From the NCBI RefSeq assembly GCF_000466165.1, contig NZ_KE951450.1, forward strand, positions 18,001 through 82,000: DNA of 64,000 bases, written 5' to 3'. Position numbers and translations under genes: made by a program. Origin of the DNA: Actinobaculum sp. oral taxon 183 str. F0552. GTDB taxonomy: Bacteria > Actinomycetota > Actinomycetes > Actinomycetales > Actinomycetaceae. Below, one piece after another: positions 1 through 8,871 of this stretch. The notes under the pieces are model-generated. The model ran no database searches. It saw nothing but the letters and a program-made list of their open reading frames with translations, and had not been told where the DNA came from. The first letter of the stretch is position 1, and each line of letters begins with the position of its first letter.

Positions 1-47
1 CGGGCGGCGAACCCCGCCCGCCGGCGCGCTCGCGGGGAGCCCGCGGC

Positions 48-590
48 TCAGCTGACGGGCTTGAGAGCCGCGGCTCCGAAGGAGACGGAGAAGCGGACGC
101 ACCACAGGTCCACCGTCGGCCATCGGGCCGGGTCGAAGCCCTTGGGCAGGTTGTAGAGCTGGTCCCCGCGGTTTCCCTTGATCGGCGCGACGTCGAGATG
201 GCGGTGCTTCTCCGCCGTGTGCCATCCGGCCTTCCCCTCGACCACCGGGCCCGCGCTCATCCACACGCGGACGTCCGGCCCGGTCGTCGTCCTGAGCCCG
301 GCGAGCGCCAGTTGATACCGTCCGTCGGGCAGCCGGTAGAGGCTCGCCGTCCCGGCTGTCTCGTGTTCGTGGGAGACGAACGTTCCCCGCGAAATCAGCG
401 TCGCCGTTCCCGCCTGCCGTCCCGACGAGCCCCCGGCCGACGCGGTCGGCAGTTCGTCGTGCACGTCGTTGTCCACCCACAGCAGCCAGGGCTGGAAGAT
501 CGCCAACCCCGCTGCCAGGACGACGAGCCCGAGCCCGCCGAGTATGAGGTACAGGCGTCGGCGCGAGCGCTTTCGGTCTGTTCGGATCAT
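48..590 (-). CDS. DM13 domain membrane-anchored protein
   Basis: About 180 aa. A basic N-terminus (residues 1-11) and one membrane segment (about 12-34, LYLILGGLGLVVLAAG) place the rest outside the cell. The extracytoplasmic part (about 70-180) has the DM13 layout: GTFVSHEHETAG, an LPDGRYQLAL strand, a central PDVRVWMS, and the conserved end with WCVRFSVSFGAAAL, whose Cys is the family's invariant cysteine. DM13 is proposed to be a cytochrome-like or redox domain, but its function in bacteria is unproven. I chose ATG at 590 over an upstream start because GGAGGT lies 7 nt before it. A TATAGT hexamer at 624-619 could be its -10. The gene stands alone; its role is unknown. Confidence 0.8.
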   Translation of the reverse strand: MIRTDRKRSRRRLYLILGGLGLVVLAAGLAIFQPWLLWVDNDVHDELPTASAGGSSGRQAGTATLISRGTFVSHEHETAGTASLYRLPDGRYQLALAGLRTTTGPDVRVWMSAGPVVEGKAGWHTAEKHRHLDVAPIKGNRGDQLYNLPKGFDPARWPTVDLWCVRFSVSFGAAALKPVS

Positions 591-618
591 GAGCGCACCT
601 CCGCAAGTTATCCGTTCA

Positions 619-624
619 ACTATA
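619..624 (-). promoter_or_regulatory. candidate -10 element of the DM13 gene
   Basis: TATAGT on the minus strand, 28 nt before the ATG at 590. No good -35 is visible at 16-18 nt, so this is a weak call. Confidence 0.3.
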
Positions 625-766
625 TCGTGTCGTTCGGATCGCACTCGCACCCGAGGAGCGTCCTGACGCCTTCTTCAGGCCGATCAGCCGCGGCGACCGC
701 TCCCGCAAAGGAAGCGTACGGGCCACCGTCGGATTCGCCTCCTCCATGAGGGGATCCCGTGCCCGA

Positions 767-804
767 GGGGCGTCCGGTCGGGGGAGGCGCCGGCCGGACG
801 CCCC
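767..804 (-). terminator. hairpin after the sugar operon
   Basis: A perfect 11-bp stem (GGGGCGTCCGG at 767-777 with CCGGACGCCCC at 794-804) and a 16-nt loop begin 8 nt past the aldolase stop codon. There is no T-run, as is common in high-GC actinobacteria. Confidence 0.6.
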
Positions 805-811
805 GAACTGG

Positions 812-1462
812 CTACTTCCCTCGGGCAGGCTGCTTCCCGTAGTTCGCCAGGCCTTTCAGCGCGTCGTCCATCTGGGCGTCCGAGAGGAGGGCGATGGGAG
901 CGCCGCTGGCCATGGCGCGCAGGTGGACCTCGCACACGTATTCGAGGATCGGCAGCATGCCGACGGCCTTGGCCACCGTCGGGCCGATGGTGATGGCCCC
1001 GTGGTTCTTCATGAGGGCGCCGGTGCGGTCCCTCAACGCCTCGGTGACGTTCGCGGCCAGTTCGTCCGTGCCGAATCCCGCGTACGGCGCAACCCTGATG
1101 GCCCCGCCGAACATGACCGAGTAGTAGTGGGAGGGCGGGATCTCGTCGACGACGAGTCCGAGGGCCGTCGACGCCGGGGCGTGGTTGTGGGTGATGGCTC
1201 CCGCGTCGGTGGCGCGGTAGACGCTCAGATGGAGCGGAAGCTCGGATGACGGTTCGAGATCGCCGTCGACCCGTGCGCCGTCCGTGCCGACGACGACAAC
1301 GTCCTCGGGGGCCATCTCCTCGTAGGGGACGCCGGAGGGCGAGATCGCGATGAGGTCTGCGGTGCGGATCGACACGTTTCCGGCCGTGCCGACGACGAGG
1401 CCTTGCCTCTGCATGAGCAGGCAGGTGTCGACCACCGCCCGGCGTTCGTCTTCCATGATCAT
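812..1462 (-). CDS. class II aldolase (L-fuculose-phosphate aldolase-like)
   Basis: 216 aa, the usual length of FucA/AraD-type class II aldolases, which cleave or epimerise sugar phosphates using Zn and an enediolate intermediate. E. coli FucA uses Glu73 and Zn ligands His92, His94 and His155; the matching residues here are E74 (SSELPLH), H92 and H94 (THNHAP) and H154 (MKNHGA), so the active site is complete. It is the last gene of the minus-strand operon, starting 10 nt after the dehydrogenase. Substrate is inferred only from context: probably an aldose- or ketose-1-phosphate made by the operon's kinase. ATG at 1462 (MIMEDERR) was chosen; ATG at 1456 is also possible. Confidence 0.85.
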   Translation of the reverse strand: MIMEDERRAVVDTCLLMQRQGLVVGTAGNVSIRTADLIAISPSGVPYEEMAPEDVVVVGTDGARVDGDLEPSSELPLHLSVYRATDAGAITHNHAPASTALGLVVDEIPPSHYYSVMFGGAIRVAPYAGFGTDELAANVTEALRDRTGALMKNHGAITIGPTVAKAVGMLPILEYVCEVHLRAMASGAPIALLSDAQMDDALKGLANYGKQPARGK

Positions 1463-1472
1463 GGCTGGGGCT

Positions 1473-2504
1473 CTACTTTCTCTCGAAGGCGTTCGGGTTG
1501 GCGAGGTGAGCCGGACGCTCGCCTCGGATGAAGGCCGCGATGTCGGCTGCGCCGATGCGCGCGGCCAGGCGCGCCGCCTCTTTCGAGGCGCCCGCCAGGT
1601 GGGGTGTGAGGACCACGCGGGGCGTCGACATGAGCCTGTGGTCGAGCGGCAGGGGCTCGGCGGGCAGGACGTCGAAGCCGGCCGCGAAGAGGTGGCCGGA
1701 GTCCAGGGCGTCGCACACGGCGTCGTAGTCGACGAGCTCTCCGCGAGCGCAGTTGACGAACACCGAATTGGCGGGCATGAGGGCCAGCGCCTCGGCGTCG
1801 ATCATGTGGTGGTTGTCCGGCGTGGCGCGGGCGTGGAGGGTGACGATGTCGCTGCGGCGCAGCAGCTCCTCGAGGGTGTCGACGAATGCGACGCCCTCGC
1901 CCGACCGGTCGGCGGCCCACGGGTCGTGGACGAGGACGTCGCCTCCGAAGGAGGCCATGACGTGGGCGACTCGCCGTCCTACGGCGCCGTATCCGATCAC
2001 TCCGACGGTGGAGGAGCCCACTTCGGGCCCCACGTTGTCGAAGATGTAGTAGTCGGATCGCCACTGGCCGGCCAGGAGTTCGGCGTTCCGCTGCGGGATC
2101 TGCCGCATGGCCGCCAGGATCATCCCCACCGAGTGCTCGGCGGTGGCCACGGCGTTGCGTCCGGGCGCGTAGGAGACGAGAACCCCGTGGTCGCTCGCCG
2201 CCTCGATGTTCACGTTGACGGGGCCCCCACGGCAGATGGCGATCATCTTCAGGTCGGGGCACGCCTCGATGACCTTCCTCGTGAACGGGAAGGTGTGGGA
2301 GAAGGCGACGTCGCACCCTCGGAGGGCCGCGACGAGCTCGTCCTCGTCGCCGGCGGCCTCCCTGACTTCGCCGACGTCGCCGTAGGGGGGAACCGGCCAG
2401 GTCGAGGCTATGGCGGCCAGCTGCGCTTCGGGGGCTGCGGCTGACATCGCCGTGCGCAGGACGTCGTCGGTGACGAAGCCGTCGGATGCCAGAAGGACTT
2501 TCAT
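1473..2504 (-). CDS. D-2-hydroxyacid dehydrogenase family protein
   Basis: 343 aa. NAD-dependent D-2-hydroxyacid dehydrogenase (SerA/LdhA superfamily). The Rossmann motif VGVIGYGAVGRRV is at about 167-179, and the Arg-Glu-His triad is intact: R254 (CARGELVD), E283 (PAEPLP), H302 (TPHLAGAS). No C-terminal ACT domain is present, so it is not a full regulatory SerA. The ATG overlaps the TGA of the upstream kinase (ATGA), which implies translational coupling. Located between a sugar kinase and a sugar-phosphate aldolase, it probably oxidises or reduces an intermediate of the same catabolic route. The substrate cannot be told from sequence. Confidence 0.85.
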   Translation of the reverse strand: MKVLLASDGFVTDDVLRTAMSAAAPEAQLAAIASTWPVPPYGDVGEVREAAGDEDELVAALRGCDVAFSHTFPFTRKVIEACPDLKMIAICRGGPVNVNIEAASDHGVLVSYAPGRNAVATAEHSVGMILAAMRQIPQRNAELLAGQWRSDYYIFDNVGPEVGSSTVGVIGYGAVGRRVAHVMASFGGDVLVHDPWAADRSGEGVAFVDTLEELLRRSDIVTLHARATPDNHHMIDAEALALMPANSVFVNCARGELVDYDAVCDALDSGHLFAAGFDVLPAEPLPLDHRLMSTPRVVLTPHLAGASKEAARLAARIGAADIAAFIRGERPAHLANPNAFERK

Positions 2505-4024
2505 GCTCTCTCTCCATCGGTCGTGGCCTTGCGCAGTTCGCGCATCGGTTTCCATACGGGGCGCAGGGCTCGCCTGGTCTCCCGGAAGACGTCGTACGCG
2601 AAGGCGTAGACATCCTTCGCCTCCGGGTGCGGGTCGAACGCCTCCAGTGTGGCGCCGAGGGCTTCGGAGGCTGCGCGGACGTCCGGGAAACGACCGGCCG
2701 ACACGAGGGCGAGCACCGCGGCTCCGCGGGCTCCGGCTTCGGGCGCGTCCTGGCGAAGGACGCGTCTGCCGGTTGTGTCGGCGAGGATCTGGCACAGGAG
2801 GTCGGAGCGGAAACCGCCGCCCGAGACGACGATGTCGCCTTCTATCCGCAGGGCGTCGATGCACTCGACGAGGGAGAACACGACGCCTTCGTACACGGAT
2901 CGGAGGATGTCGGCGCGGCTGCTGGTCAGTGACATGCCCTGCCACGACGCCGAGGCGTTCGTGTCGAGGAAGGGCGCGCGTTCGCCTCCGGGAGATGCGT
3001 ACGGCAGGTAGACGACACCGTGCGCCCCGGGGTTCGCCTCGCGGGCTATCGCCTCGATGTCGCTCCAGGATTCCTCGTTCAGGCCGAGGGTCGAACGGAT
3101 CCAGTCGAGGTTGGGCGTGCCCGTCATGGGGGCCATGAATTCGAGCACCTGGGTGCCGTTGCCCGTGGCGAGCACCATGGACAGGTCCGAGCGGCGGTCG
3201 GCGATACTGGGGAGGAGGACTCCGACGAAGCCGGTCGTGCCGAGGATGAGCCACGACGCGCCGTCGCCTACCGCGCCCAGCCCCATGCCCGTGACGGCGA
3301 CGTCGATCATTCCCACGCCGACGGGCGTGCCCGCGGGGATCCCGGTGAGTTCGGCGGCTTCGGCGGACAGCGGGCTCGCCTGGCCGGCTGGATGGCGGAT
3401 GTCGGGGAGGAGCCCGAGGAAACGGTCGAGGCCGAGGTCCGCGGCGAGGTTTTCGTCGTATCCGGAGCCGTCGCGGACGTCGAGGAAGGTGCGTGAGGCC
3501 TCCGTGTGGTCCGTGGCCCGGACTCCCGTGAGCTTGAACCGAATCCAGTCCTTGCAGTTCAGGTGCGATGCCGCCTTGGCGACGGCGTCGGGATCGGTTT
3601 CGGCGAGCTCTTCGATGAGAACGGGGAAGAGACCGCCGAAGACCGTCGTTCCGGTGACGTCGAGCAATCTTCGGCCGCGGCCGTCGGCGTTCCATTCGTC
3701 GACGCGTCCGGCCGCGCGGCCGTCCATCCAGTTGGCCGCCCGGCGGGCCGGTTCGCCGTCCGCGTCGACGAGCCAGGCTCCGTCGCCTTGGCCCGTCAAG
3801 CCGATTCCGAGAACGGTGGCGTCGCCGAGCTGTGCCGCGACGTCGGCCAGGCATGCTACGACGGCGTCCCACAGGAGCGCCATGTCCTGCTCAGCCTCCC
3901 CGCGACCGCCGTAGTGAACCGGGACGGATTCGTGGTGGACTGCCCGGACCTCGCCCGTGAGATCGAAGGCGACGGCCTTGACGGCCGTGGTCCCACCGTC
4001 CACTCCGATGATGACTTCATTCAT
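2501..4024 (-). CDS. FGGY-family carbohydrate kinase (erythritol/L-xylulose kinase-like)
   Basis: 507 aa, the normal FGGY length. The N-terminal ATPase lobe begins GVDGGTTAVKAVAFD; a second glycine-rich ATP site, DIVVSGGGFRSDLLCQ, is at about 400. The substrate-side motif GLTGQGDGAWLVD (about 94-106) followed by NWMDGRAA is, from memory, typical of erythritol kinase (EryA) and L-xylulose kinase (LyxK), so a polyol or ketopentose substrate is more likely than glycerol. Some pipelines would call it autoinducer-2 kinase. It is the first gene of a three-gene operon and divergent from a DeoR gene. No transporter gene is nearby. Confidence 0.85.
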   Translation of the reverse strand: MNEVIIGVDGGTTAVKAVAFDLTGEVRAVHHESVPVHYGGRGEAEQDMALLWDAVVACLADVAAQLGDATVLGIGLTGQGDGAWLVDADGEPARRAANWMDGRAAGRVDEWNADGRGRRLLDVTGTTVFGGLFPVLIEELAETDPDAVAKAASHLNCKDWIRFKLTGVRATDHTEASRTFLDVRDGSGYDENLAADLGLDRFLGLLPDIRHPAGQASPLSAEAAELTGIPAGTPVGVGMIDVAVTGMGLGAVGDGASWLILGTTGFVGVLLPSIADRRSDLSMVLATGNGTQVLEFMAPMTGTPNLDWIRSTLGLNEESWSDIEAIAREANPGAHGVVYLPYASPGGERAPFLDTNASASWQGMSLTSSRADILRSVYEGVVFSLVECIDALRIEGDIVVSGGGFRSDLLCQILADTTGRRVLRQDAPEAGARGAAVLALVSAGRFPDVRAASEALGATLEAFDPHPEAKDVYAFAYDVFRETRRALRPVWKPMRELRKATTDGERA

Positions 4025-4122
4025 ATTTCGCTCCTCATTGAGACAATCGGGGGCCGTTCCATGCGTGATCGTCGCCCGATTCGGCTATGCCGTGCGTTCC
4101 ACGCTAATTTTCTCTGAAAGAT

Positions 4123-4174
4123 TTGTCAACTGAAATGATAATATGAACCTGATTTTGCAAGATCGATGTAAAAT
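4123..4174. promoter_or_regulatory. two tandem inverted repeats between kinase and DeoR genes (candidate operators)
   Basis: Site 1 is TTGTCA (4123-4128), 7 nt, TGATAA (4136-4141). Site 2 is ATTTTGCA (4152-4159), 7 nt, TGTAAAAT (4167-4174), with arms matching at 7 of 8 positions. Both have 7-nt spacers, and their centres are 31 bp apart, about three helical turns. A TTGACA on the minus strand (4129-4124) overlaps site 1 and may be the kinase -35, though no clear -10 follows. Likely bound by the adjacent DeoR-family protein (inference). Confidence 0.5.
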
Positions 4175-4214
4175 TTCTTCGACATTGCCGAGCACCCGGA
4201 AGGCGACCAGCGAC

Positions 4215-5033
4215 ATGGCAGATTCGAACCCCGCGGCGCAGACCGACGCCGACGCCAAGCCCACCCCGGAGAGAAGGCGTTCGGCCATCGTGGACGCCGT
4301 CCTGGAGGACGGGACGCTGCGCATCGAGGGCCTGGCCGACTCCCTCGGAGTGTCGGCGGCGACGATATACCGGGATGTGCAGATCCTCGAGGACTCGGGA
4401 CTGCTCACCCTCTCAAAAGGGGAGCTGCGACCCCGCGCATCCTCGACCGCCGAGCTTCCCCCGCGCATGCGGCGGATCCGGTCGCGCATCGAGAAGGGAG
4501 CCCTGGCCCAGGCGGCCGCGCGCCTCGTCTCAGCCGGGAACGCGGTGATCATCGACGACTCCTCGACCGCGCTGCCCATGGTCCCCGAGCTGGCGAAAGT
4601 CAACCCCCTGACGGTGATCACCAATTCGATGCCGGTCGCTCGGTCGCTGGCGGCGTCGAAGAACACCGAGCTCGTGCTCATCGGAGGCCGCTACTATCCC
4701 TGGGCCGAGGCCTTCTACGGAAGCTTGGGAACCGGCTTCGTCAAGAACCTGAGAGCCGACCTGTGCTTCATGTCCGACGCCGCCGTCTGGTACGACGGCG
4801 TGTACAACCCGACCGACTACGTCACGGATATGAAGCGGACGATGCTCGAGCAGTCCTTCCACCGAGTCCTCATGATCGACAACTCCAAATTCGCGCGCCG
4901 GGCCTGGCAGAAAACGACCTCGCTGACGACCTTCGAGACGATCCTCGTCGACGACGGAGCCACCGAGCAGCAACTAGACATGCTCGCGGCCAGCGGAGCG
5001 GAGGTCACGGTCGTGCCGGTGCCCGGACGGTGA
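4215..5033 (+). CDS. DeoR/GlpR-family transcriptional regulator
   Basis: 272 aa from ATG 4215. An N-terminal winged helix-turn-helix (about 15-70; SLGVSAATIYRDVQIL is the recognition helix region) is followed by a C-terminal DeoRC sugar-phosphate sensor domain (about 85-250; VIIDDSSTALPMV, TVITNSMPVA). The family usually represses catabolic operons until a phosphorylated sugar binds the C-domain. It is divergent from the FGGY-kinase operon and followed by a ribokinase-like gene, so those are the likely targets. An upstream in-frame ATG at 4143 would place the N-terminus inside the operator region. ATG 4215, preceded by GGAAGG, gives the normal family start. Confidence 0.85.
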   Translation: MADSNPAAQTDADAKPTPERRRSAIVDAVLEDGTLRIEGLADSLGVSAATIYRDVQILEDSGLLTLSKGELRPRASSTAELPPRMRRIRSRIEKGALAQAAARLVSAGNAVIIDDSSTALPMVPELAKVNPLTVITNSMPVARSLAASKNTELVLIGGRYYPWAEAFYGSLGTGFVKNLRADLCFMSDAAVWYDGVYNPTDYVTDMKRTMLEQSFHRVLMIDNSKFARRAWQKTTSLTTFETILVDDGATEQQLDMLAASGAEVTVVPVPGR

Positions 5034-5109
5034 GGCGGGGACCTGGATCCTGGCCGATGCAGGCTCTTGCCCATAGACTGGTCCACGTACCGACTCGAGG
5101 AGGAGCAAC

Positions 5110-6027
5110 ATGGACATCGCGGTGATCGGCTCAAACATGGTCGACCTGATCGCCTACATCAATCGGATGCCGGAGGAGGGGGAGACCGTCGAAGCGCCCG
5201 ACTTCACGATAGGCTGCGGTGGCAAGGGCGCCAATCAGGCGGTGGCCGCCTCCCGGCTGGGATCGGACGTCTTGATGGTGACGCGCGTGGGCAACGACGT
5301 CTTCGCCGCTAACACGATCGAGAATTTCGCCCGCAACGGCATCGACACCGCGCACGTGCTGCCCACGGATGCGACATCCGGCGTCGCGCCGATCTTCGTC
5401 GATCCCCAGGCGCACAACTCGATCATCATCATCAAAGGCGCGAACGCGCTGCTCACCCCCGCCGACGTTGAGGCGGCCGAGCCCGACATTGCCCAGTGCA
5501 GCCTCATCGTGCTGCAGCTGGAAGTGCCCTTGGACACCGTGTACGCGGCGATCGACCTCGGGAAGCGGCACGGCATCCCGGTGCTTCTCAACCCTGCGCC
5601 CGCCCATCCCGACCTCGAGCTCGACCGCGTCAGGGGCTGCGCCTACGTCATGCCCAACGAATCCGAACTGGCGCTGCTGACCCGCATGCCCGTCGACACT
5701 CTTGAGGACGTCCAGCGGGCGGCCAGGGTGCTCCTGGGCGCGGGAGTGGAGAATGTCATCGTCACGCTCGGAGCGCGCGGAGCCTTCTGGATCGCTGCCT
5801 CGCAGGAGAAGCTCATACCGGCAGTGGAGGTCGCGGCCGTGGACACGACCGGCGCAGGCGACGCCTTCATCGGCTGCTTCAGCCACTATCTCGTGGCGAG
5901 CGGAGACGTCGAACGCGCGCTCCGACTGGCCAGTCACTATGCGGCCGATTCCGTGACGAAGCTGGGCACGCAGACGTCCCTGGCCACGAAGGCCGAATTC
6001 GAAGCGGCCTTCCCCCAGCTGTTCTGA
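5110..6027 (+). CDS. PfkB-family sugar kinase, ribokinase-like
   Basis: 305 aa, close to ribokinase length. Both PfkB signatures are present: GCGGKGANQAVAASRLG at about 36-52 and DTTGAGDAFIGCF at about 245-257, the latter containing the catalytic base Asp in GAGD. NPAPAH and the NESE motif (MPNESEL) are also typical of ribokinases. It phosphorylates a free sugar, likely D-ribose or a related pentose, at the terminal hydroxyl using ATP. It starts 77 nt after the DeoR gene, with GGAGGAG 7 nt before its ATG and a possible -10 (TAGACT) in the gap. It may be co-regulated with the divergent sugar operon. Confidence 0.85.
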   Translation: MDIAVIGSNMVDLIAYINRMPEEGETVEAPDFTIGCGGKGANQAVAASRLGSDVLMVTRVGNDVFAANTIENFARNGIDTAHVLPTDATSGVAPIFVDPQAHNSIIIIKGANALLTPADVEAAEPDIAQCSLIVLQLEVPLDTVYAAIDLGKRHGIPVLLNPAPAHPDLELDRVRGCAYVMPNESELALLTRMPVDTLEDVQRAARVLLGAGVENVIVTLGARGAFWIAASQEKLIPAVEVAAVDTTGAGDAFIGCFSHYLVASGDVERALRLASHYAADSVTKLGTQTSLATKAEFEAAFPQLF

Positions 6028-6098
6028 CGCCCTCGGGAATAAGCCGGCGATCTCAGCCGGACCACATGCGTTTGGCAGGCCCCGCTCGCCGCAATAGA

Positions 6099-6133
6099 AG
6101 CCGACCGGCCGCTGTAGTGCAGGCCGGTCGGCT
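6099..6133. terminator. perfect 12-bp hairpin between ribokinase and protease genes
   Basis: AGCCGACCGGCC (6099-6110) pairs perfectly with GGCCGGTCGGCT (6122-6133) across an 11-nt loop. It lies between two converging genes, so it probably ends both transcripts. There is no T-run. Confidence 0.65.
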
Positions 6134-6162
6134 GAGAAGCTAGACGCAGCTGAGGCGATCGT

Positions 6163-7320
6163 TCAGCGAGACCCGTCCGCTTCCTTGTACAAGCCCGCCA
6201 GTCTCTGATCGAAATAGGGGCCTCTGATGGTGTTGCGGCCGACCAGCATATGCGAGGTGACCGAGCGGACATAGCCTTGGCCCGTTCCATTGGCGTAGCT
6301 CTGCAGCCACGGGCCTCCGGAGGATCCGCCTTCGAAGTTGCATCCCTGCACCGTGTAGAAGTACCACGACTGCATCTGAGCGCGCGCGGTCTTCGACGAG
6401 CAGGACTTCATGGCCTGACCCCGGTCCAAATTGGCCGGATATCCGAAGATGTCGACGCCGAACGTCCAACTGCCTCCGGCGATGATGCCGTGCCCTCCGA
6501 CCTTCTCATTGACCTTCCCGCCCGACGTTCCGTCGTGGGTCGTCACGAAGGCCACGTCGGAGTTGAACCCTACGGCGCTGTTGTTGCCTCCCTTGTCGAT
6601 CCAATCTTTGTAGGCTCGCAGAGAAGCGGCCTGGAACTTCCCCTTCGGGGCCTTGCCGCGGTCGTATCCCGGAACGAAGACCCAGTTCTGGTGCCACTTC
6701 CCGTTCTTGCCGCCGCCGTGGACGCAGTGCCCGGCCGTGATCACCAGTCGCTTCGAGGAGCTCGTCACCGAGGAACCCGAGCAGACGTAGTCCTTCCCGT
6801 TGGTGGCGTTGCGGAAGAACACCTTGCCGTTGGTTTGGGAGTAGTTGGTGACCCGTCCGTCTGCCGTCTCGGCCTTCGTCGCCGAGGCATTGGCCGTCGG
6901 AGCCATGGGCTTGGCGACGACCTGCTCGGGAGCGGCCTTCCCCTCGTCCATCGGCTTGATGCTGTCTCCCGCTGCGGCCTGGGCCTGCGCATCGGCGATC
7001 TGCTCTGCACTCTCTATCGGCGTCGCATTGGCCATGCGCTCGGACGTCCAGTAGCTCTCAGCCGTCTGCCGGACGTAGGCCCCGTCACGCGACGAGTTCA
7101 GCGCCGTGGCCTGCTGGCTCTCCTTGGTCACGGTTTGGGGCTTGACGAGGTCATCGCCCTGGGAGGAGACGATAGGGGCCTTGACGGCGACGCTTTCGGA
7201 CGATCCCTTCGACTTGGGCGTTTGATCCGCTGTCCCCTGGCCGTCGGCCGCGAATGCAGGAGCGGACAAAGCAAGCAAAGCAGCCATAATGCAGCTTGAT
7301 ATGTGAATGGATTTTTTCAT
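6163..7320 (-). CDS. secreted trypsin-like (S1 family) serine protease
   Basis: 385 aa. A Sec signal peptide covers about 1-24 (MKKS, hydrophobic core, cut after AFA). A Ser/Thr/Ala-rich propeptide-like stretch runs to about 165, and the chymotrypsin-fold catalytic domain fills the rest. The triad is visible: H198 (ITAGHC), D255 (NSDVAFV) and S334 (GGSSGGPW). C180 and C199 probably form the disulfide next to the active-site His. The closest types are V8/glutamyl-endopeptidase-like and streptogrisin-like enzymes, though specificity cannot be read. ATG at 7320 has only a weak AGGT upstream. A TATATT at 7379-7374 is a possible -10. The AT-richer flank on this side may mark past gain. Confidence 0.85.
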   Translation of the reverse strand: MKKSIHISSCIMAALLALSAPAFAADGQGTADQTPKSKGSSESVAVKAPIVSSQGDDLVKPQTVTKESQQATALNSSRDGAYVRQTAESYWTSERMANATPIESAEQIADAQAQAAAGDSIKPMDEGKAAPEQVVAKPMAPTANASATKAETADGRVTNYSQTNGKVFFRNATNGKDYVCSGSSVTSSSKRLVITAGHCVHGGGKNGKWHQNWVFVPGYDRGKAPKGKFQAASLRAYKDWIDKGGNNSAVGFNSDVAFVTTHDGTSGGKVNEKVGGHGIIAGGSWTFGVDIFGYPANLDRGQAMKSCSSKTARAQMQSWYFYTVQGCNFEGGSSGGPWLQSYANGTGQGYVRSVTSHMLVGRNTIRGPYFDQRLAGLYKEADGSR

Positions 7321-7944
7321 CGTAACCTAACAATCACACCTTCAGAGCAATCCATTGTGATTCGATCGCTCGAAATATATTGGCTCATCGTTGCGCTGCG
7401 ATAAGCACATTGTTCGACTATTGAATGATCAACTTTCTTCGTATCTAACGGATAAAGTCGATATTCTCGAGCATGAGCGCAATCGCTCACACGGCTAATT
7501 TAGGCGTCGAGTAGCGGGACGGTCAAGGCAATGGGGACTATGGACCATGCTCGGATTTCGACAGTCGCGGTCGACAGCGGAAAATTGAAATTTCAGTTAA
7601 ATGGAGTCCCGAGCAGGCCTGCCAACGGCCGAGCAGGCTGGCGTCCGCGGCGACCCTCGTGCTCCCCGACTCTCCGAGAGCTGAACGCTCTCGCCGTGCG
7701 AAGCATGCCGTCATATGATGGGACAGCCGTCGGCGATGGTTCGGCGGTCACGTTGAGACGGCGGTTCGTCGTTTTCGCGTCATCACAATCGGAACCGGCA
7801 CCTTCAGAGGCACCGAGACCGCTTCGGCGAAGGGTCGCGTTTCCGGCTGAACCCGGCAATACCCCTTTCACCCCTGCCGAGTTCGAAATTCCGCCGGGAC
7901 TCGAACGGTTCCCCGCACCACTGCCGATCGGACAAGGAATCCCA
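7321..7944. other. 624-bp gap without a supported gene
   Basis: The first 180 bp are AT-rich and probably hold the protease promoter. The remainder is open in frame with the following reductase (a potential 138-codon extension from 7531), but that stretch has no recognisable domain and lies upstream of the family's normal N-terminus. A small hairpin (CGAGAG 7675-7680, CTCTCG 7688-7693) is present. No RNA gene was recognised. Confidence 0.5.
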
Positions 7945-8796
7945 ATGGACTGTGTAACACTCAACAACGGCGTCAGCATGCCGATCCTCGGCTTCGGCGT
8001 CTACCAGGTCCCGCCCGAGGAGACCGAGCGGGCCGTCTCCCAGGCCCTGGAGGCCGGCTATCGCTCGATCGACACGGCCGCCGTGTACAACAACGAGGAA
8101 GCGGTGGGCCGCGCCATCGCCGCCAGCGGCATCCCGCGCGACGACCTGTTCGTCACGACGAAACTGTGGATCTCCGACGCCGGCGAGGGCTCGGCCCGGC
8201 AGGCCTTCGAGCGTTCGATGGACAAACTCGGCCTGGAGACGCTGGACCTGTACCTCGTCCACCAGCCCTTCGGCGACTACTACGGATCGTGGCGGGCCAT
8301 GGAGAAGCTCTACGCCGAACGGAGAATCCGCGCGATCGGCGTATCGAACTTCTTCCCCGACAGGCTCATCGACCTGATCAACCACAACGAGATCGTCCCG
8401 GCCGTCGACCAGGTCGAGACCCATCCCTTCTTCCAGCGCGTCGCCGACCAGAATTTCATGGACAAACTCGGCGTCCGGATCGAGTCGTGGGGCCCCTTCG
8501 CCGAGGGCCGCAACGGCCTGTTCACTCACCCGACGCTGACGGCGATAGGCGAAGCCCACGGGAAGTCGGTGGCGCAGGTGGTTCTGCGCTGGCTGATTCA
8601 AAGGGGCGTCGTCGTCATCCCCAAATCGGTGCGGCCCGAGCGGATGCGCGAGAACATCGACGTCTTCGACTTCAATCTCTCCGACGCCGAGATGATGGAC
8701 GTCACCGCGCTGGAGACGGGCAAGAGTCAGTTCTTGGACCACAGGGACCCCGAAGCGGCCAAGTTCCTCAGCACGCTGACGCTCACCAACGAATAA
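7945..8796 (+). CDS. aldo/keto reductase
   Basis: 283 aa, the normal size of bacterial AKR (2,5-diketo-D-gluconate reductase-type) enzymes, NADPH-dependent carbonyl reductases with a TIM-barrel fold. The catalytic tetrad is complete: D43, Y48, K73 and H106 ([21 protein letters not shown]). The C-terminal [13 protein letters not shown] motif binds the NADPH 2'-phosphate. ATG at 7945 begins [13 protein letters not shown], the usual AKR N-terminus, with GGA 8 nt before it. The reading frame stays open for 138 codons upstream, judged non-coding. The physiological substrate is unknown. Confidence 0.9.
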   Translation: MDCVTLNNGVSMPILGFGVYQVPPEETERAVSQALEAGYRSIDTAAVYNNEEAVGRAIAASGIPRDDLFVTTKLWISDAGEGSARQAFERSMDKLGLETLDLYLVHQPFGDYYGSWRAMEKLYAERRIRAIGVSNFFPDRLIDLINHNEIVPAVDQVETHPFFQRVADQNFMDKLGVRIESWGPFAEGRNGLFTHPTLTAIGEAHGKSVAQVVLRWLIQRGVVVIPKSVRPERMRENIDVFDFNLSDAEMMDVTALETGKSQFLDHRDPEAAKFLSTLTLTNE

Positions 8797-8871
8797 AGGC
8801 GTCGTTAACGGTTCCGGGGGCGCCGACCGCGGACGCCACCCGGACCGAGGTTCGATCGGAAGGATTGTGTC

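Noticed and set aside
2508-3872. Long minus-strand extension upstream of the dehydrogenase
   Set aside because: Arg/Pro-rich shadow of the FGGY kinase gene in another frame; the dehydrogenase starts at 2504.
7531-7944. 138-codon in-frame extension of the aldo/keto reductase
   Set aside because: No domain, precedes the family's normal N-terminus, and a ribosome-site candidate sits directly before ATG 7945. Open frames by chance are common at this G+C.
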